DNA of 64,000 nt from Micromonospora mirobrigensis (GTDB lineage Bacteria > Actinomycetota > Actinomycetes > Mycobacteriales > Micromonosporaceae), in the NCBI RefSeq assembly GCF_900091555.1, contig NZ_FMCX01000010.1, forward strand, positions 62,001 through 126,000, in the 5' to 3' direction. This document shows, piece by piece, positions 1 to 7,936 of this stretch. A program made the position numbers and the translations under genes. Below the pieces are notes generated by a model that did no database searches, was not told the DNA's origin, and saw nothing but the letters and a program-made list of their open reading frames with translations. The first letter of the stretch is position 1. Each line of letters begins with the position of its first letter.

Positions 1-2
1 CC

Positions 3-893
3 GAACTCACGGTGCTGCTGCTGCACGGCTGGACGCTGGACGGGCGGGCCTGGCACCGGCAGCTCGCCGAGCTGCGCGAACGGTACGGCGACCGGGTGCG
101 GGTGGTGACCTACGACGCCCGGGGACACGGGCGGTCCAGTTGCATGGCGCTGCGTACGGCGACCGTGGAGCAGCTCGGCGACGACCTGGCGGCGGTGCTG
201 GACGCGGTCGCGACCGACCGGGTGGTGCTGGTCGGGCACTCGCTCGGCGGCATGACGATCATGGAGTACGCGCACCGGCACCGCGAGCACTTCGCCGCCC
301 GGGTCGCCGGGCTGGTCTTCGTCTCGACCACCGCCGAGGGGCACACGCACACCGCGTACGGGCTGTCGCCGCGGATCACCCGGTTGATCCGGCTGGCCGA
401 GACCACCGGGGCCGGGGTGCTGGCGCGCTGCGGCGCGTGGCGGCCACCCCGGGCCCTGCTGCGGGCGATCCGGCCGAGCATCCGCTGGGTGCTCTTCGGT
501 GACCGCTGCGAGCCGACCGACATCCGGCTGGTCACCTCGGCGGTGGCCCGGGCCTCGCTGCGCTCGATCGGCGGGTTCCGTGCCTCGGTGGGCACCCAGC
601 ACCGGCTGGACACGCTCGCCGAGCTGGGCCGGCTGCCGGCCGCGGCGCTGGTCGGCGACCGGGACCGGCTCACCCCGCCGCCGTGCGCCCGGTCGATCGC
701 GGCGGCGCTGCCGACCACCGAGCTGACGGTCTGCCCGGGCGCCGGGCACATGCTGATGATGGAACGGCCCGACGAGGTCAACTCGGCCCTGCTCGGGGTG
801 CTCGGCCAGGTGCTGGCCGCCGGGCGCTCCCGGGCCCGGCGGGCCGGAGCCCGCCGCCGTCGTGCCGGGCATGCCGTACCCTCACCCGGTTGA
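3..893 (+). CDS. alpha/beta hydrolase, 5'-truncated by window edge
   Basis: The frame is open from the first bases of the window, so the true start lies outside. The protein begins inside the first beta strand with the oxyanion-hole stretch LLLHGW. It shows the hydrolase-fold landmarks in order: nucleophile elbow GHSLGG, an acid in LVGDRDRLTPP and a catalytic histidine in GAGHMLMM. This is an esterase/lipase-like or haloperoxidase-like member of the family; the substrate cannot be read from the sequence. It is probably cytoplasmic, since no membrane segment is visible in the part present. It ends about 50 bases before the helicase gene on the same strand, so the two may be co-transcribed. Confidence 0.85.
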   Translation, partial: ELTVLLLHGWTLDGRAWHRQLAELRERYGDRVRVVTYDARGHGRSSCMALRTATVEQLGDDLAAVLDAVATDRVVLVGHSLGGMTIMEYAHRHREHFAARVAGLVFVSTTAEGHTHTAYGLSPRITRLIRLAETTGAGVLARCGAWRPPRALLRAIRPSIRWVLFGDRCEPTDIRLVTSAVARASLRSIGGFRASVGTQHRLDTLAELGRLPAAALVGDRDRLTPPPCARSIAAALPTTELTVCPGAGHMLMMERPDEVNSALLGVLGQVLAAGRSRARRAGARRRRAGHAVPSPG

Positions 894-943
894 CCTGGCG
901 CGCGGCCCCGCGCCGCCCGCGGCCGTCCGGAGGAGCAGGTACG

Positions 944-3055
944 TTGACCGACCAGACCACCCTGGAGCAGGAGATCGCCGTCGAGCAGCGGCATCTCGAC
1001 CGGGTGTACGCCCGCCTGGCCGAACTGCGGCGCTCCGCCGTCAGGGCCGAGCGGGACGGCTACCGGCTGGCCCGGGTGGGCAACTTCGGCGCGCTGGTCG
1101 AGCGGGACGCGATGGTCTTCCACGCCGCTCAGCGCCGGCACGTGCTGGACGCCGAGCACGAGGGGCTGGTCTTCGGCCGGCTGGACCTGCACGACCGGCG
1201 GGTGCTGCACGTCGGGCGGTTGGGCATCCGCGGTGAGGACGCCGAGACGCTGGTGGTGGACTGGCGGGCGCCGGCCGCCGCCGCGTTCTACCAGGCCACG
1301 CCGGCCGATCCGCGCGGCGTGGTGCGGCGGCGCACCATCCAGTCCTCGGGCGAGAAGGTGACCCGGATCGAGGACGACCTGCTCGACCCGGCCGCCGCCC
1401 CGCCGGAGATGGCGGTGGTGGGCGACGGCGCGCTGCTGGCCACCCTCTCCCGGGCGACCGGCCACGGGATGCGGGACATCGTGGCGACCATCCAGCGGGA
1501 GCAGGACGAGGCGATCCGCTCCCCCGGCTCGGACGTGACGATCGTCTCGGGCGGCCCGGGCACCGGCAAGACGGCGGTGGCCCTGCACCGGGCCGCGTAC
1601 CTGCTCTATTCCGACCGCAGCCGGTACGCCGGCGGCGGCATCCTGGTGGTCGGCCCGTCCACGGTCTTCGTGGAGTACATCGCCTCGGTGCTGCCCTCGC
1701 TGGGTGAGGAGACCGCCACCCTGCACTCGCTCGGCACCCTCTTTCCCGGGATGAGCGCGACCCGTACCGACCCGCCGCAGGTGGCGGCGGTGAAGGGCTC
1801 GCTGCGGATGCGGCGGGTGCTGGAGCGGGCGGCCCGGGACGCGGTGCCGGACGGCCCCGGCGAGCTGCGGCTGCTCTACCAGGGGCAGTTGCTGCGGTTG
1901 GAGCGCCGGGAGCTGGACGGCATCCGGGACCGGACGTTGTCCCGGGGGGCGCGCCGCAACGAGGTGCGCCGGGCCGCCTTCGACGCGGTGCTGGCCGCGC
2001 TCTTCGCCCAGGCCCGCCGGCTGGGCGTGCCGCGCCTGCCGGAGCAGCCCACCTTCGAGGACGAGATCATCGAGCGGCCGGAGTTCCGGGAGTTCCTCAA
2101 GGCGTGGTGGCCGCGGCTGCACCCTCGGCACGTGCTGGGCTGGCTGGCCCGCCCGGACCGGCTGCGCCGGTACGCCGGTGGCGTGCTGTCCCGGTCGGAG
2201 ACGGAGCTGCTGGTCGGGGCGTACCGGACGCTGGACGCCGAGGGGCTCACGGTGGCCGACGTGGCGCTGCTGGACGAGCTGGACGCGCTGCTCGGCAGGC
2301 CGGTGCGCCGGAAGCGGCCGAAGCGGGACCCGTACCAGCTGGCCGGTGGGGTGCGCGAGCTGAGCACCCACGCCGACCGGCAGCGGGCCGCCCGGGAGGC
2401 GGCCCGGGAGCGGCCGGAGGACTACCGCGACTTCGCGCACGTGGTGGTCGACGAGTCGCAGGACGTCTCGCCGATGCAGTGGCGGATGGTGGGCCGGCGG
2501 GGCCGGCTGGCGTCCTGGACGGTGGTCGGCGACCCGGCGCAGACGGCCTGGGCGGGTGACCCGGAGGAGCTGGACCGGGCCCGGGACCAGGCGTTGGGGC
2601 GGCGGCGCCGGCACCGGTTCACGCTGACCACCAACTACCGCAACTCGGCGGAAATCTTCGCGGTGGCGGCGGCGGAGATCCGCCGGCTGCACCCGGACCT
2701 GGCGCTGCCCACCGCGGTGCGCTCCACCGGCGTGGATCCGGTGCAGCGTTCGGTGCCGACGGCGGAGCTGCCGGCGGCGACGGTCGAGGCGGTCACCGCG
2801 CTGCTGGGCGAGGTGGAGGGGACGGTGGGCGTGATCGCGCCGGTGCCGCGCCGCGACGAGGTGGCCGGCTGGCTGGCCGGGGTGTCCGATCCGCGGTTGC
2901 AGGTGGTGAACAGCCTCCAGTCCAAGGGCATGGAGTACGACGGGGTGGTGGTGGTCGCGCCGGGCGAGATCCGGGCCGAGCCGTCCGGGGTACGCACGCT
3001 CTACGTGGCGCTGTCCCGGGCCACCCAGCGGCTGACCGTGCTCGACGCGTCCTGA
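944..3055 (+). CDS. HelD-like superfamily 1 helicase / RNA polymerase recycling factor
   Basis: About 703 residues. A charged N-terminal coiled coil (roughly residues 5-45) precedes a UvrD/Rep-type motor. Walker A is GGPGTGKT near residue 203, with later helicase motifs including DESQDVSPMQW (Walker B and glutamine) and VVGDPAQTAW. The N-terminal coiled coil plus split motor is the layout of HelD proteins, which remove stalled RNA polymerase from DNA; some actinobacterial members (HelR) also give rifamycin tolerance. I chose the TTG at 944 because an AGGAG lies nine bases upstream; longer readings run through the preceding gene and lack homology-like content. A plain UvrD-like DNA helicase is the alternative. 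Confidence 0.85.
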   Translation: MTDQTTLEQEIAVEQRHLDRVYARLAELRRSAVRAERDGYRLARVGNFGALVERDAMVFHAAQRRHVLDAEHEGLVFGRLDLHDRRVLHVGRLGIRGEDAETLVVDWRAPAAAAFYQATPADPRGVVRRRTIQSSGEKVTRIEDDLLDPAAAPPEMAVVGDGALLATLSRATGHGMRDIVATIQREQDEAIRSPGSDVTIVSGGPGTGKTAVALHRAAYLLYSDRSRYAGGGILVVGPSTVFVEYIASVLPSLGEETATLHSLGTLFPGMSATRTDPPQVAAVKGSLRMRRVLERAARDAVPDGPGELRLLYQGQLLRLERRELDGIRDRTLSRGARRNEVRRAAFDAVLAALFAQARRLGVPRLPEQPTFEDEIIERPEFREFLKAWWPRLHPRHVLGWLARPDRLRRYAGGVLSRSETELLVGAYRTLDAEGLTVADVALLDELDALLGRPVRRKRPKRDPYQLAGGVRELSTHADRQRAAREAARERPEDYRDFAHVVVDESQDVSPMQWRMVGRRGRLASWTVVGDPAQTAWAGDPEELDRARDQALGRRRRHRFTLTTNYRNSAEIFAVAAAEIRRLHPDLALPTAVRSTGVDPVQRSVPTAELPAATVEAVTALLGEVEGTVGVIAPVPRRDEVAGWLAGVSDPRLQVVNSLQSKGMEYDGVVVVAPGEIRAEPSGVRTLYVALSRATQRLTVLDAS

Positions 3056-3099
3056 TCAGGCGGGCTCCGGTGCCGGTCGGGGAGCCGACCCGTCAGTTG

Positions 3100-3115
3100 C
3101 ACATATTGCGATGTG
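3100..3115. promoter_or_regulatory. possible ArsR/SmtB-type metal operator
   Basis: CACAT and ATGTG form an inverted repeat with a six-base centre, within an A/T-rich island just ahead of the CDF gene. ArsR-family metal sensors bind similar A/T-rich palindromes over promoters of metal exporters. The site overlaps an alternative ATG at 3113, which argues for translation starting downstream at 3161. No sensor gene lies nearby, so assignment is by analogy only. Confidence 0.4.
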
Positions 3116-3160
3116 AACATAGATTGGGCCGCGTCCGCGACGGGGACGGAGGGTGTGGGC

Positions 3161-4075
3161 GTGGGCGCAGGTCATGACCACCAGGGCGCGGTCAGCAACG
3201 CCGCGCACCGCCACCGTGGCCGACTCTGGGCCGCCTTCGGCCTGCTCACCGCGCTGATGGTGGTCGAGGCGGTGGCCGCCTTCGCGACCGGCTCGCTGGC
3301 GCTGCTCTCCGACGCCGGGCACATGTTCACCGACGTCCTCGGCATCGGCATGGCCCTGGCGGCGATCACCGCGACCCGCCGCGCCGCCGCCGACCCGCAG
3401 CGCACCTTCGGCCTCTACCGGCTGGAGGTGCTGGCCGCGCTGGCCAACGCCGTGCTGCTCTGCGGGGTCGCGCTCTACGTCCTGGTCGAGGCGGTCCGGC
3501 GCTTCGGCGACGCACCGCAGGTGCTGGCCGGGCCGATGCTGGTGGTGGCGGTGGCCGGCCTGCTCGCCAACCTGGTCGCCTTCGCCCTGCTGCGCCCCGG
3601 GGCCCAGGAGAGCATCAACCTGCGCGGGGCCTACCTGGAGGTGCTCGGGGACCTGCTCGGGTCGCTCGGCGTGATCGCCGCGGCGCTGCTGATCGCGCTG
3701 ACCGGCTGGTGGTGGGCCGACCCGGTGGTGGCGATCGCGATCGGGGTGTTCATCCTGCCCCGCACCTGGCGGCTGGGCCGGGCCGCCGTGCGGATCCTGG
3801 TCCAGGCCGCCCCGGACCACCTCCAGGTGACCGCCGTGCACGACCGGCTGGCCGCGGTGCCCGGGGTCGCGGAGGTGCACGACCTGCACGTCTGGACGCT
3901 CACCTCGGGTATGGAGGTGGCGTCGGCACACCTGACCATGGCGCCCGGCGCCGAGGTGGGGACGGTGCTGCGGGCCGCCCGGGTGGCGCTGCACGAGGAC
4001 TTCCGGATCGACCACGCGACGTTGCAGGTCGAACCCGGAGCGTCAGAGGGCGCCTGCGGTTCGATCGAGTGGTGA
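3161..4075 (+). CDS. cation diffusion facilitator (CDF/CzcD family) metal exporter
   Basis: Likely a proton-coupled exporter of zinc or related divalent cations across the plasma membrane. A short His-containing N-terminus (GHDH) leads into six predicted membrane helices. The two metal-site motifs are SDAGHMFTD in helix 2 and LEVLGDLLGS in helix 5, followed by a cytoplasmic domain with VAEVHDLHVWTLTSG, typical of CzcD-like dimerisation domains. I chose the GTG at 3161 because GGAGGG sits seven bases upstream; an in-frame ATG at 3113 would place the start inside the operator-like palindrome. The metal cannot be told from sequence. A c-di-AMP riboswitch gene follows on the same strand but has its own leader. 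Confidence 0.9.
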   Translation: MGAGHDHQGAVSNAAHRHRGRLWAAFGLLTALMVVEAVAAFATGSLALLSDAGHMFTDVLGIGMALAAITATRRAAADPQRTFGLYRLEVLAALANAVLLCGVALYVLVEAVRRFGDAPQVLAGPMLVVAVAGLLANLVAFALLRPGAQESINLRGAYLEVLGDLLGSLGVIAAALLIALTGWWWADPVVAIAIGVFILPRTWRLGRAAVRILVQAAPDHLQVTAVHDRLAAVPGVAEVHDLHVWTLTSGMEVASAHLTMAPGAEVGTVLRAARVALHEDFRIDHATLQVEPGASEGACGSIEW

Positions 4076-4235
4076 TTAGCGCAGGCTTAATTCTTCCCGG
4101 CTATCGTGGCCTTATGCCCCATTTGCAACTCTTGCCCCGCGCGTCGCGGGGAGCCGCGCCGAGTGCGGCCGTCGGCACGCCGGTAGGCTCGGCCACGGCC
4201 TCCGCCGGGCGGCGCCCTCCGGCGCCTGCGGCGGC

Positions 4236-4352
4236 CGCCGCCTAATCGCCCGCCATGGCGAGCCGGGGAACCACGTCCGTGGGGTGCATCCGCGTCAGCG
4301 GTAGGGATCTTCCGTCCCGAACCCGTCAGCTAACCCGGTCGGCGGCTGACGG
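4236..4352 (+). promoter_or_regulatory. c-di-AMP riboswitch (ydaO/yuaA class)
   Basis: The leader carries the conserved blocks of the ydaO-yuaA motif: GAGCCGGGGAACCAC, then GGGGTGCATC, a small G/C stem, and CCGAACCCGTCAGCTAACCC near the 3' side. It stops just before the ribosome binding site of the next gene. In actinobacteria this class commonly sits ahead of cell-wall hydrolases such as RpfA and switches them off when c-di-AMP is high, linking turgor to wall remodelling. The downstream gene here is a secreted M15-like wall enzyme, which fits. The outer stem boundaries are approximate. Confidence 0.88.
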
Positions 4353-4364
4353 AAGGACATGTGC

Positions 4365-5474
4365 ATGCCAGTAGTGGGCCCCGTACGACGTACCGCCGCC
4401 CGGGTGGCGGCCCTGATGGTGGCGACGCTCGCCCTCGGCGCCGGCGTCGACCCGGTCACCCCCGCCCTCGCCGCCCCCGCCGTCGGCCCGCTCGCCGCCG
4501 CTGCCGCCGCCAAGGCGCCCAACGGCGACGACGAGGGCGGCACCGAGAAGCTGCGCGAGCAACTCGACGCCGCCAGCAAGGGCTGGATCGACGCCCGGAC
4601 CGCGCTGGCCCGCTCCACCAAACGGCAGAAGGACCTCGGCGTCCAGCTCAAGGCCATCGAGGGTGAGCTGGGCGTCCGCGACGCCAAGGTCGGCGAGATC
4701 GCCGGGGTGGCGTACCGGACCGGTCGGCTCGGCACCGCCGCGGTGCTGCTCGACAGCGGCAGCCCCGACGCGTTCATGGAACGCGCCGCCACGCTCGACC
4801 AGGTGGCCGCCAACGAGGACCGGGCGCTGCGCGGACTGCTCGACACCCGGGACCGGGCCAACCGCACCAAGATCGCCCTGGACACCGAGATCATCGAGCA
4901 GCGCAAGCAGGTGCTGGTGATGGCCAAGCGCAAGCAGCAGGCCGAGCAGGCCCTGGAGGTGGCCGCCGCCGAGGCCAAGCGGGAGGCCGCCCAGCGCAGC
5001 ACCTCCTCCGGCGGGAACGGCACCCGCGGCACCTCCACCGCCAACGCCGACCCCGCCCCGCGCAACTCCGACGGCTCCTGGCCGTCCGAGTCGTGCAGCG
5101 TCGACGACCCCACCCCGGCCGACGGCTGCATCACCCCGCGCACCCTGCACGCCCTGGAACAGGCCAAGGCCGCCGGCTTCACCCGGTACGTCTCCTGCCA
5201 CCGCCCCAGCGGCTCCGGCGAGCACCCCAAGGGCCGGGCCTGCGACTTCGCCGCCGAGAAGGGCGGCTTCGGCGGGGACGCCACTGGCGGGGACAAGACG
5301 TACGGCAACAACCTGGCCGCCTACTTCATCCGCAACGCCGACCGGCTCGCCGTGCTCTACGTGATCTGGTACCGGCAGATCTGGCTGCCCAGCAGCGGGT
5401 GGAAGTCGTACAGCGGGGCCGGTGGGGACCCGTCCAGCGACCACACCAACCACGTGCACCTGTCGGTCTACTGA
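4365..5474 (+). CDS. secreted coiled-coil protein with M15-like (ARB_07466-type) C-terminal domain
   Basis: A signal peptide (VAALMVATLALGAG, then an Ala-rich cleavage area) precedes a long coiled coil (about residues 50-205) and a Ser/Thr/Gly-rich linker. The C-terminal domain shows the zinc-ligand pattern of M15 peptidases: H-x6-D in EHPKGRACDF and HVH in the final DHTNHVHLSVY. This suggests an exported peptidoglycan carboxypeptidase/endopeptidase or an inactive wall-binding relative. The coiled-coil half resembles the regulatory half of NlpC/P60 and M23 wall hydrolases. I chose the ATG at 4365 over 4359 because GGAAGG is then well spaced. Control by the upstream riboswitch is the strongest clue to a wall role. 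Confidence 0.82.
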   Translation: MPVVGPVRRTAARVAALMVATLALGAGVDPVTPALAAPAVGPLAAAAAAKAPNGDDEGGTEKLREQLDAASKGWIDARTALARSTKRQKDLGVQLKAIEGELGVRDAKVGEIAGVAYRTGRLGTAAVLLDSGSPDAFMERAATLDQVAANEDRALRGLLDTRDRANRTKIALDTEIIEQRKQVLVMAKRKQQAEQALEVAAAEAKREAAQRSTSSGGNGTRGTSTANADPAPRNSDGSWPSESCSVDDPTPADGCITPRTLHALEQAKAAGFTRYVSCHRPSGSGEHPKGRACDFAAEKGGFGGDATGGDKTYGNNLAAYFIRNADRLAVLYVIWYRQIWLPSSGWKSYSGAGGDPSSDHTNHVHLSVY

Positions 5475-5595
5475 CCGATCCGGCCGCCGCGTACCCGCCT
5501 CCACGGGTGCGCGGCGGTCCTACGCTCCGGGACGTACGCCGGGTGTCGCCGCCCGGACCACGACGTCACGGCACCGGCCGGCGAGCATCGGGCAC

Positions 5596-6078
5596 ATGAG
5601 CCGACTCTCCCCCGCCGGGCGCAAGGCCCTGCTCACCCTGCACCTGGTCACCTCGTTGGGCTGGCTCGGCGCGGACCTGGCGCTGCTCACCCTCGGCCTC
5701 GCCGGCTGGCGCGGCGCCGAGCCGACCGTGGTCTATCCGGCGGCCGGGCTGCTGGTGACGTACCTCTTCGCCCCGCTGAGCGTGCTGGTCTGGCTGGTCG
5801 GCGTGGCCAGCGCCGTGCTCACCCCGTGGGGGCTGCTGCGCTGGCGGTGGGTGCTGGTCAAGCTGGTGCTCACCACGGTCATGCTGGGGCTGGTCCTGCT
5901 GCTGCTCACCCCGCGGCTGCGGGCCGTCGGCGCGGCGGCGCCGCACCTCGACACCCACGACCGGGTCGACCTGATCGTCCCGCCGGCGATCTCCACCGGC
6001 CTGCTGCTGGTCGCCACGGTCGTCTCCACCCACAAGCCGTGGGGCCGGCTGCGGCCGGCGGTCCGGCGACGGGCCTGA
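5596..6078 (+). CDS. small integral membrane protein (DUF2269-like)
   Basis: About 160 residues with four hydrophobic segments: LLTLHLVTSLGWLGADLALL near the start, LLVTYLFAPLSVLVWLVGV, VLVKLVLTTVMLGLVLLLL and ISTGLLLVATVVS. The N-terminal H-x-x-x-x-x-G-W-L-G pattern is shared by DUF2269-type membrane proteins of unknown role. The start ATG at 5596 follows a long non-hydrophobic in-frame stretch that I exclude. It is transcribed toward the convergent SRPBCC gene and shares a hairpin terminator with it. No function is assigned. Confidence 0.75.
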   Translation: MSRLSPAGRKALLTLHLVTSLGWLGADLALLTLGLAGWRGAEPTVVYPAAGLLVTYLFAPLSVLVWLVGVASAVLTPWGLLRWRWVLVKLVLTTVMLGLVLLLLTPRLRAVGAAAPHLDTHDRVDLIVPPAISTGLLLVATVVSTHKPWGRLRPAVRRRA

Positions 6079-6088
6079 CCGTCGCCGG
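6063..6088. terminator. bidirectional hairpin terminator
   Basis: CCGGCGACGG and CCGTCGCCGG pair perfectly over ten bases around a six-base loop that contains the stop codon of the plus-strand membrane gene. The minus-strand gene ends at the next base, so one hairpin serves both convergent genes. There is no T tract, as usual in high-G+C actinomycetes. Confidence 0.7.
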
Positions 6089-6553
6089 TCAGCCGGCGGC
6101 CGGGGCGGCGTCCTCCCCCAGCGCCGCGCCGAGCCGGGTGGCCAGCGCCAGGTGCGCCGACCGGGCCTGGCGGAAGGCGTACGCGAAGAGCGGCGCGGGC
6201 GCCGAGAGGGTGATCTCGACGTCGATCCGCAGCAGACCGCCGGGCTCCGGGCGCAGCCGGGTGTGGTTGCGTACCGTCGTCGCCGGTTGCTGCCGGGCCA
6301 CGGTGACGATCTCGTCCTCGGTGGCGACCAGCACGTCGGCCTGGTAGGTGACCGGGAAGTGCAACGGCCCGACCGCCAGCCGATCGGTGATCGCGTAGCT
6401 GGCCCGGGCGCCGGGGCGGGGCGGCAGCCGGCGGACCCGGACGATCAGGGGATGCAGCTCCCCCTGCCGGGTCAGGTCGCTCAGCAGCGCCAGCGCGTCC
6501 GCCGCCGTGCACCGCGCCTGGACGGTGTAGCCGAACGTGTCCCGCGTGAGCAC
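6089..6553 (-). CDS. SRPBCC (polyketide cyclase/START-like) family protein
   Basis: About 154 residues. The N-terminal strand FGYTVQARCTAADALALLSDLTRQGELHPLI and the later LRIDVEITLSAP...FAYAFRQARSAHLALATRLG match the SRPBCC layout: a helix-grip fold ending in a long helix, a hydrophobic-ligand pocket usually used for lipids or polyketides. No catalytic residue can be named. The GTG start at 6553 has GGGGGAG five bases upstream. It is convergent with the membrane gene and upstream of nothing obviously related, so its ligand is unknown. Confidence 0.75.
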   Translation of the reverse strand: MLTRDTFGYTVQARCTAADALALLSDLTRQGELHPLIVRVRRLPPRPGARASYAITDRLAVGPLHFPVTYQADVLVATEDEIVTVARQQPATTVRNHTRLRPEPGGLLRIDVEITLSAPAPLFAYAFRQARSAHLALATRLGAALGEDAAPAAG

Positions 6554-6642
6554 GGAGTCTCCCCCACTGGTAGGTGGCCCGATCCTCGCCCACCCACCCG
6601 CGTCCTGGCAACGGCCGTCCGGCCCGGCACGGGTGCGGGGAC

Positions 6643-7005
6643 TCAGGCCCCGGGGAGCACCTCGGGTCGCGCGCTCTCGGCGAAGTACGGCTCGGGGGCG
6701 CCGAAGAGACCGAGCAGCCCGGTGACCCAGAGCTGCCGGTGCACGAACCGGCTGGGCTGGGTGACGACCAGCTTCACGCCGCTCACCCCGGCCGTCTGGA
6801 AGCCGGCGACCATGGCGCTGATGCCGACGGAGTCGATGAAGGTGACGAGCCGCATGTTCAGCTCGATGCGGGTGGGACGGCTCTTCGCCAGCACCTCGGC
6901 GATCGCCTCGCGCACCTCGTACGCGGTGTCGACGTCGACCTCGCCACGCGGGGCGATCTCGACGACACCACCCGACAGAACCGACTTCACGATCGACAGG
7001 CTCAC
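6643..7005 (-). CDS. STAS-domain anti-sigma factor antagonist
   Basis: A single STAS domain of about 120 residues. Strands IAPRGEVDVDTAYEVREAI and RIELNMRLVTFIDSVGISAMVAG flank the DSVG motif, where the serine is the site phosphorylated by RsbW-type kinases in SpoIIAA/RsbV relatives. Such proteins bind anti-sigma kinases and so free a stress sigma factor. No kinase or sigma gene lies beside it here, so its partner is elsewhere. The GTG start at 7005 has GGTGGAGGTG just upstream. The upstream 450 bases lack a gene and presumably hold its promoter. Confidence 0.85.
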   Translation of the reverse strand: MSLSIVKSVLSGGVVEIAPRGEVDVDTAYEVREAIAEVLAKSRPTRIELNMRLVTFIDSVGISAMVAGFQTAGVSGVKLVVTQPSRFVHRQLWVTGLLGLFGAPEPYFAESARPEVLPGA

Positions 7006-7458
7006 GCGAGCACCTCCACCCGCCCTCTCGGGGCGCCTCATCAGTACGCGGGCCGCGACCGAGAGTATTCCTCCGACGGCCTCGGTCGCCACCCCCAGGG
7101 GATGAGCAAATTCGCGGACCGGGCACACCGGGTGCGCTCCGGAACGACGAACGTCCGTCCACGGGACCAACGACCCGACCGGGCCGCTCGATCCGCCGCA
7201 CCAGGGTAACGGTGCCGTCCCGGGGGTTCGCGCCACCCAGTCTCACCGGCGCGTCCCGCCTGCGCATCCGGGTTTTCCCCGGGGATCCGGCCGGTCGCGT
7301 GGCCGACCCGGGACCGGCCGCGCGTCGAAGCGTCGCCGGATCGGGTTTGCGTGCCACCATCGGTGGGCACAGGCGCAGGAAGCGAAGCGTGACGCGCCGG
7401 AAAGAGGTCGTGGTCCGAAGTGGCCGGCCGGCTTCGGCACCCCCGAGGAGGTAACCCC
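7006..7458. other. intergenic stretch between divergent genes
   Basis: This stretch separates the STAS gene (minus) from a small membrane-protein gene (plus). Apart from a SigB-like promoter candidate listed separately, I see no gene, tRNA or strong hairpin. Short open frames here have no ribosome binding site and look like high-G+C chance frames. Confidence 0.5.
7345..7370 (+). promoter_or_regulatory. possible stress-sigma (SigB/SigF-like) promoter
   Basis: GTTT and GGGCAC are 16 bases apart, close to the GTTT-N14-16-GGGTAY pattern of actinobacterial SigB-family promoters. It lies about 90 bases ahead of the small membrane-protein gene and in a region shared with a STAS antagonist. One mismatch from consensus and no expression data keep this tentative. 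Confidence 0.3.
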
Positions 7459-7866
7459 ATGTTCGGAACGACCCTGCTGGACCGCCGCAACAAGCCCGAG
7501 CGGATCGCCGACCAGGCGTGGCAGCACCTCACGTCGGCCGTCACCTCGGCCGGCGACAGCGTCCGGGACACCGCCCGGTCCGCCCGCCGCAACGGGTTCG
7601 ACCTGGCCGACGGGGCCGGTGACCTGGTCGGCTCCGCGGCCGAGGAGGCCCGCCGCCGGGCCCTGCTGGCGTTCGACGCGCTCGCCGGCCGCCGGCCGGC
7701 CCTGCCGTGGACGCTGCTGATCAGCGCCGCGCTGGTCGGCGCCGCCATCGGCTGGGCCGCCGGGACCGCCGCGCGCGCCGCCGGCAGCCAGGGCGACCGG
7801 CACGTCGACGAGATCGAGTTCGTCGACGTCGACCGGCCGAACTCCCCCGTGGGCACCGACGGCTGA
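7459..7866 (+). CDS. small single-pass membrane protein, unknown function
   Basis: A 135-residue protein with a clear GGAGG eight bases before ATG. The N-terminal part is amphipathic and rich in Ala/Arg/Asp repeats (AWQHLTSAVTSAGDSVRDTARSARR), like YtxH-type or apolipoprotein-like helices. One membrane segment follows (WTLLISAALVGAAIGWAAGTA), then a short acidic tail. No catalytic motif is visible. A candidate stress promoter upstream suggests a general stress envelope protein, but that is inference. Confidence 0.72.
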   Translation: MFGTTLLDRRNKPERIADQAWQHLTSAVTSAGDSVRDTARSARRNGFDLADGAGDLVGSAAEEARRRALLAFDALAGRRPALPWTLLISAALVGAAIGWAAGTAARAAGSQGDRHVDEIEFVDVDRPNSPVGTDG

Positions 7867-7895
7867 TCCGACCGGACGCGAGGCCCGACACGGGT

Positions 7896-7926
7896 GCGGG
7901 GCCCGGGCGGTTCGCCCGGGCCCCGC
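7896..7926. terminator. strong bidirectional hairpin
   Basis: GCGGGGCCCGGGCG and CGCCCGGGCCCCGC form a perfect 14-base stem around GTT. It sits between the 3' ends of the plus-strand membrane-protein gene and the minus-strand xyloglucanase, ten bases from the latter's stop. Confidence 0.85.
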
Positions 7927-7936
7927 TCGGCGTCGC

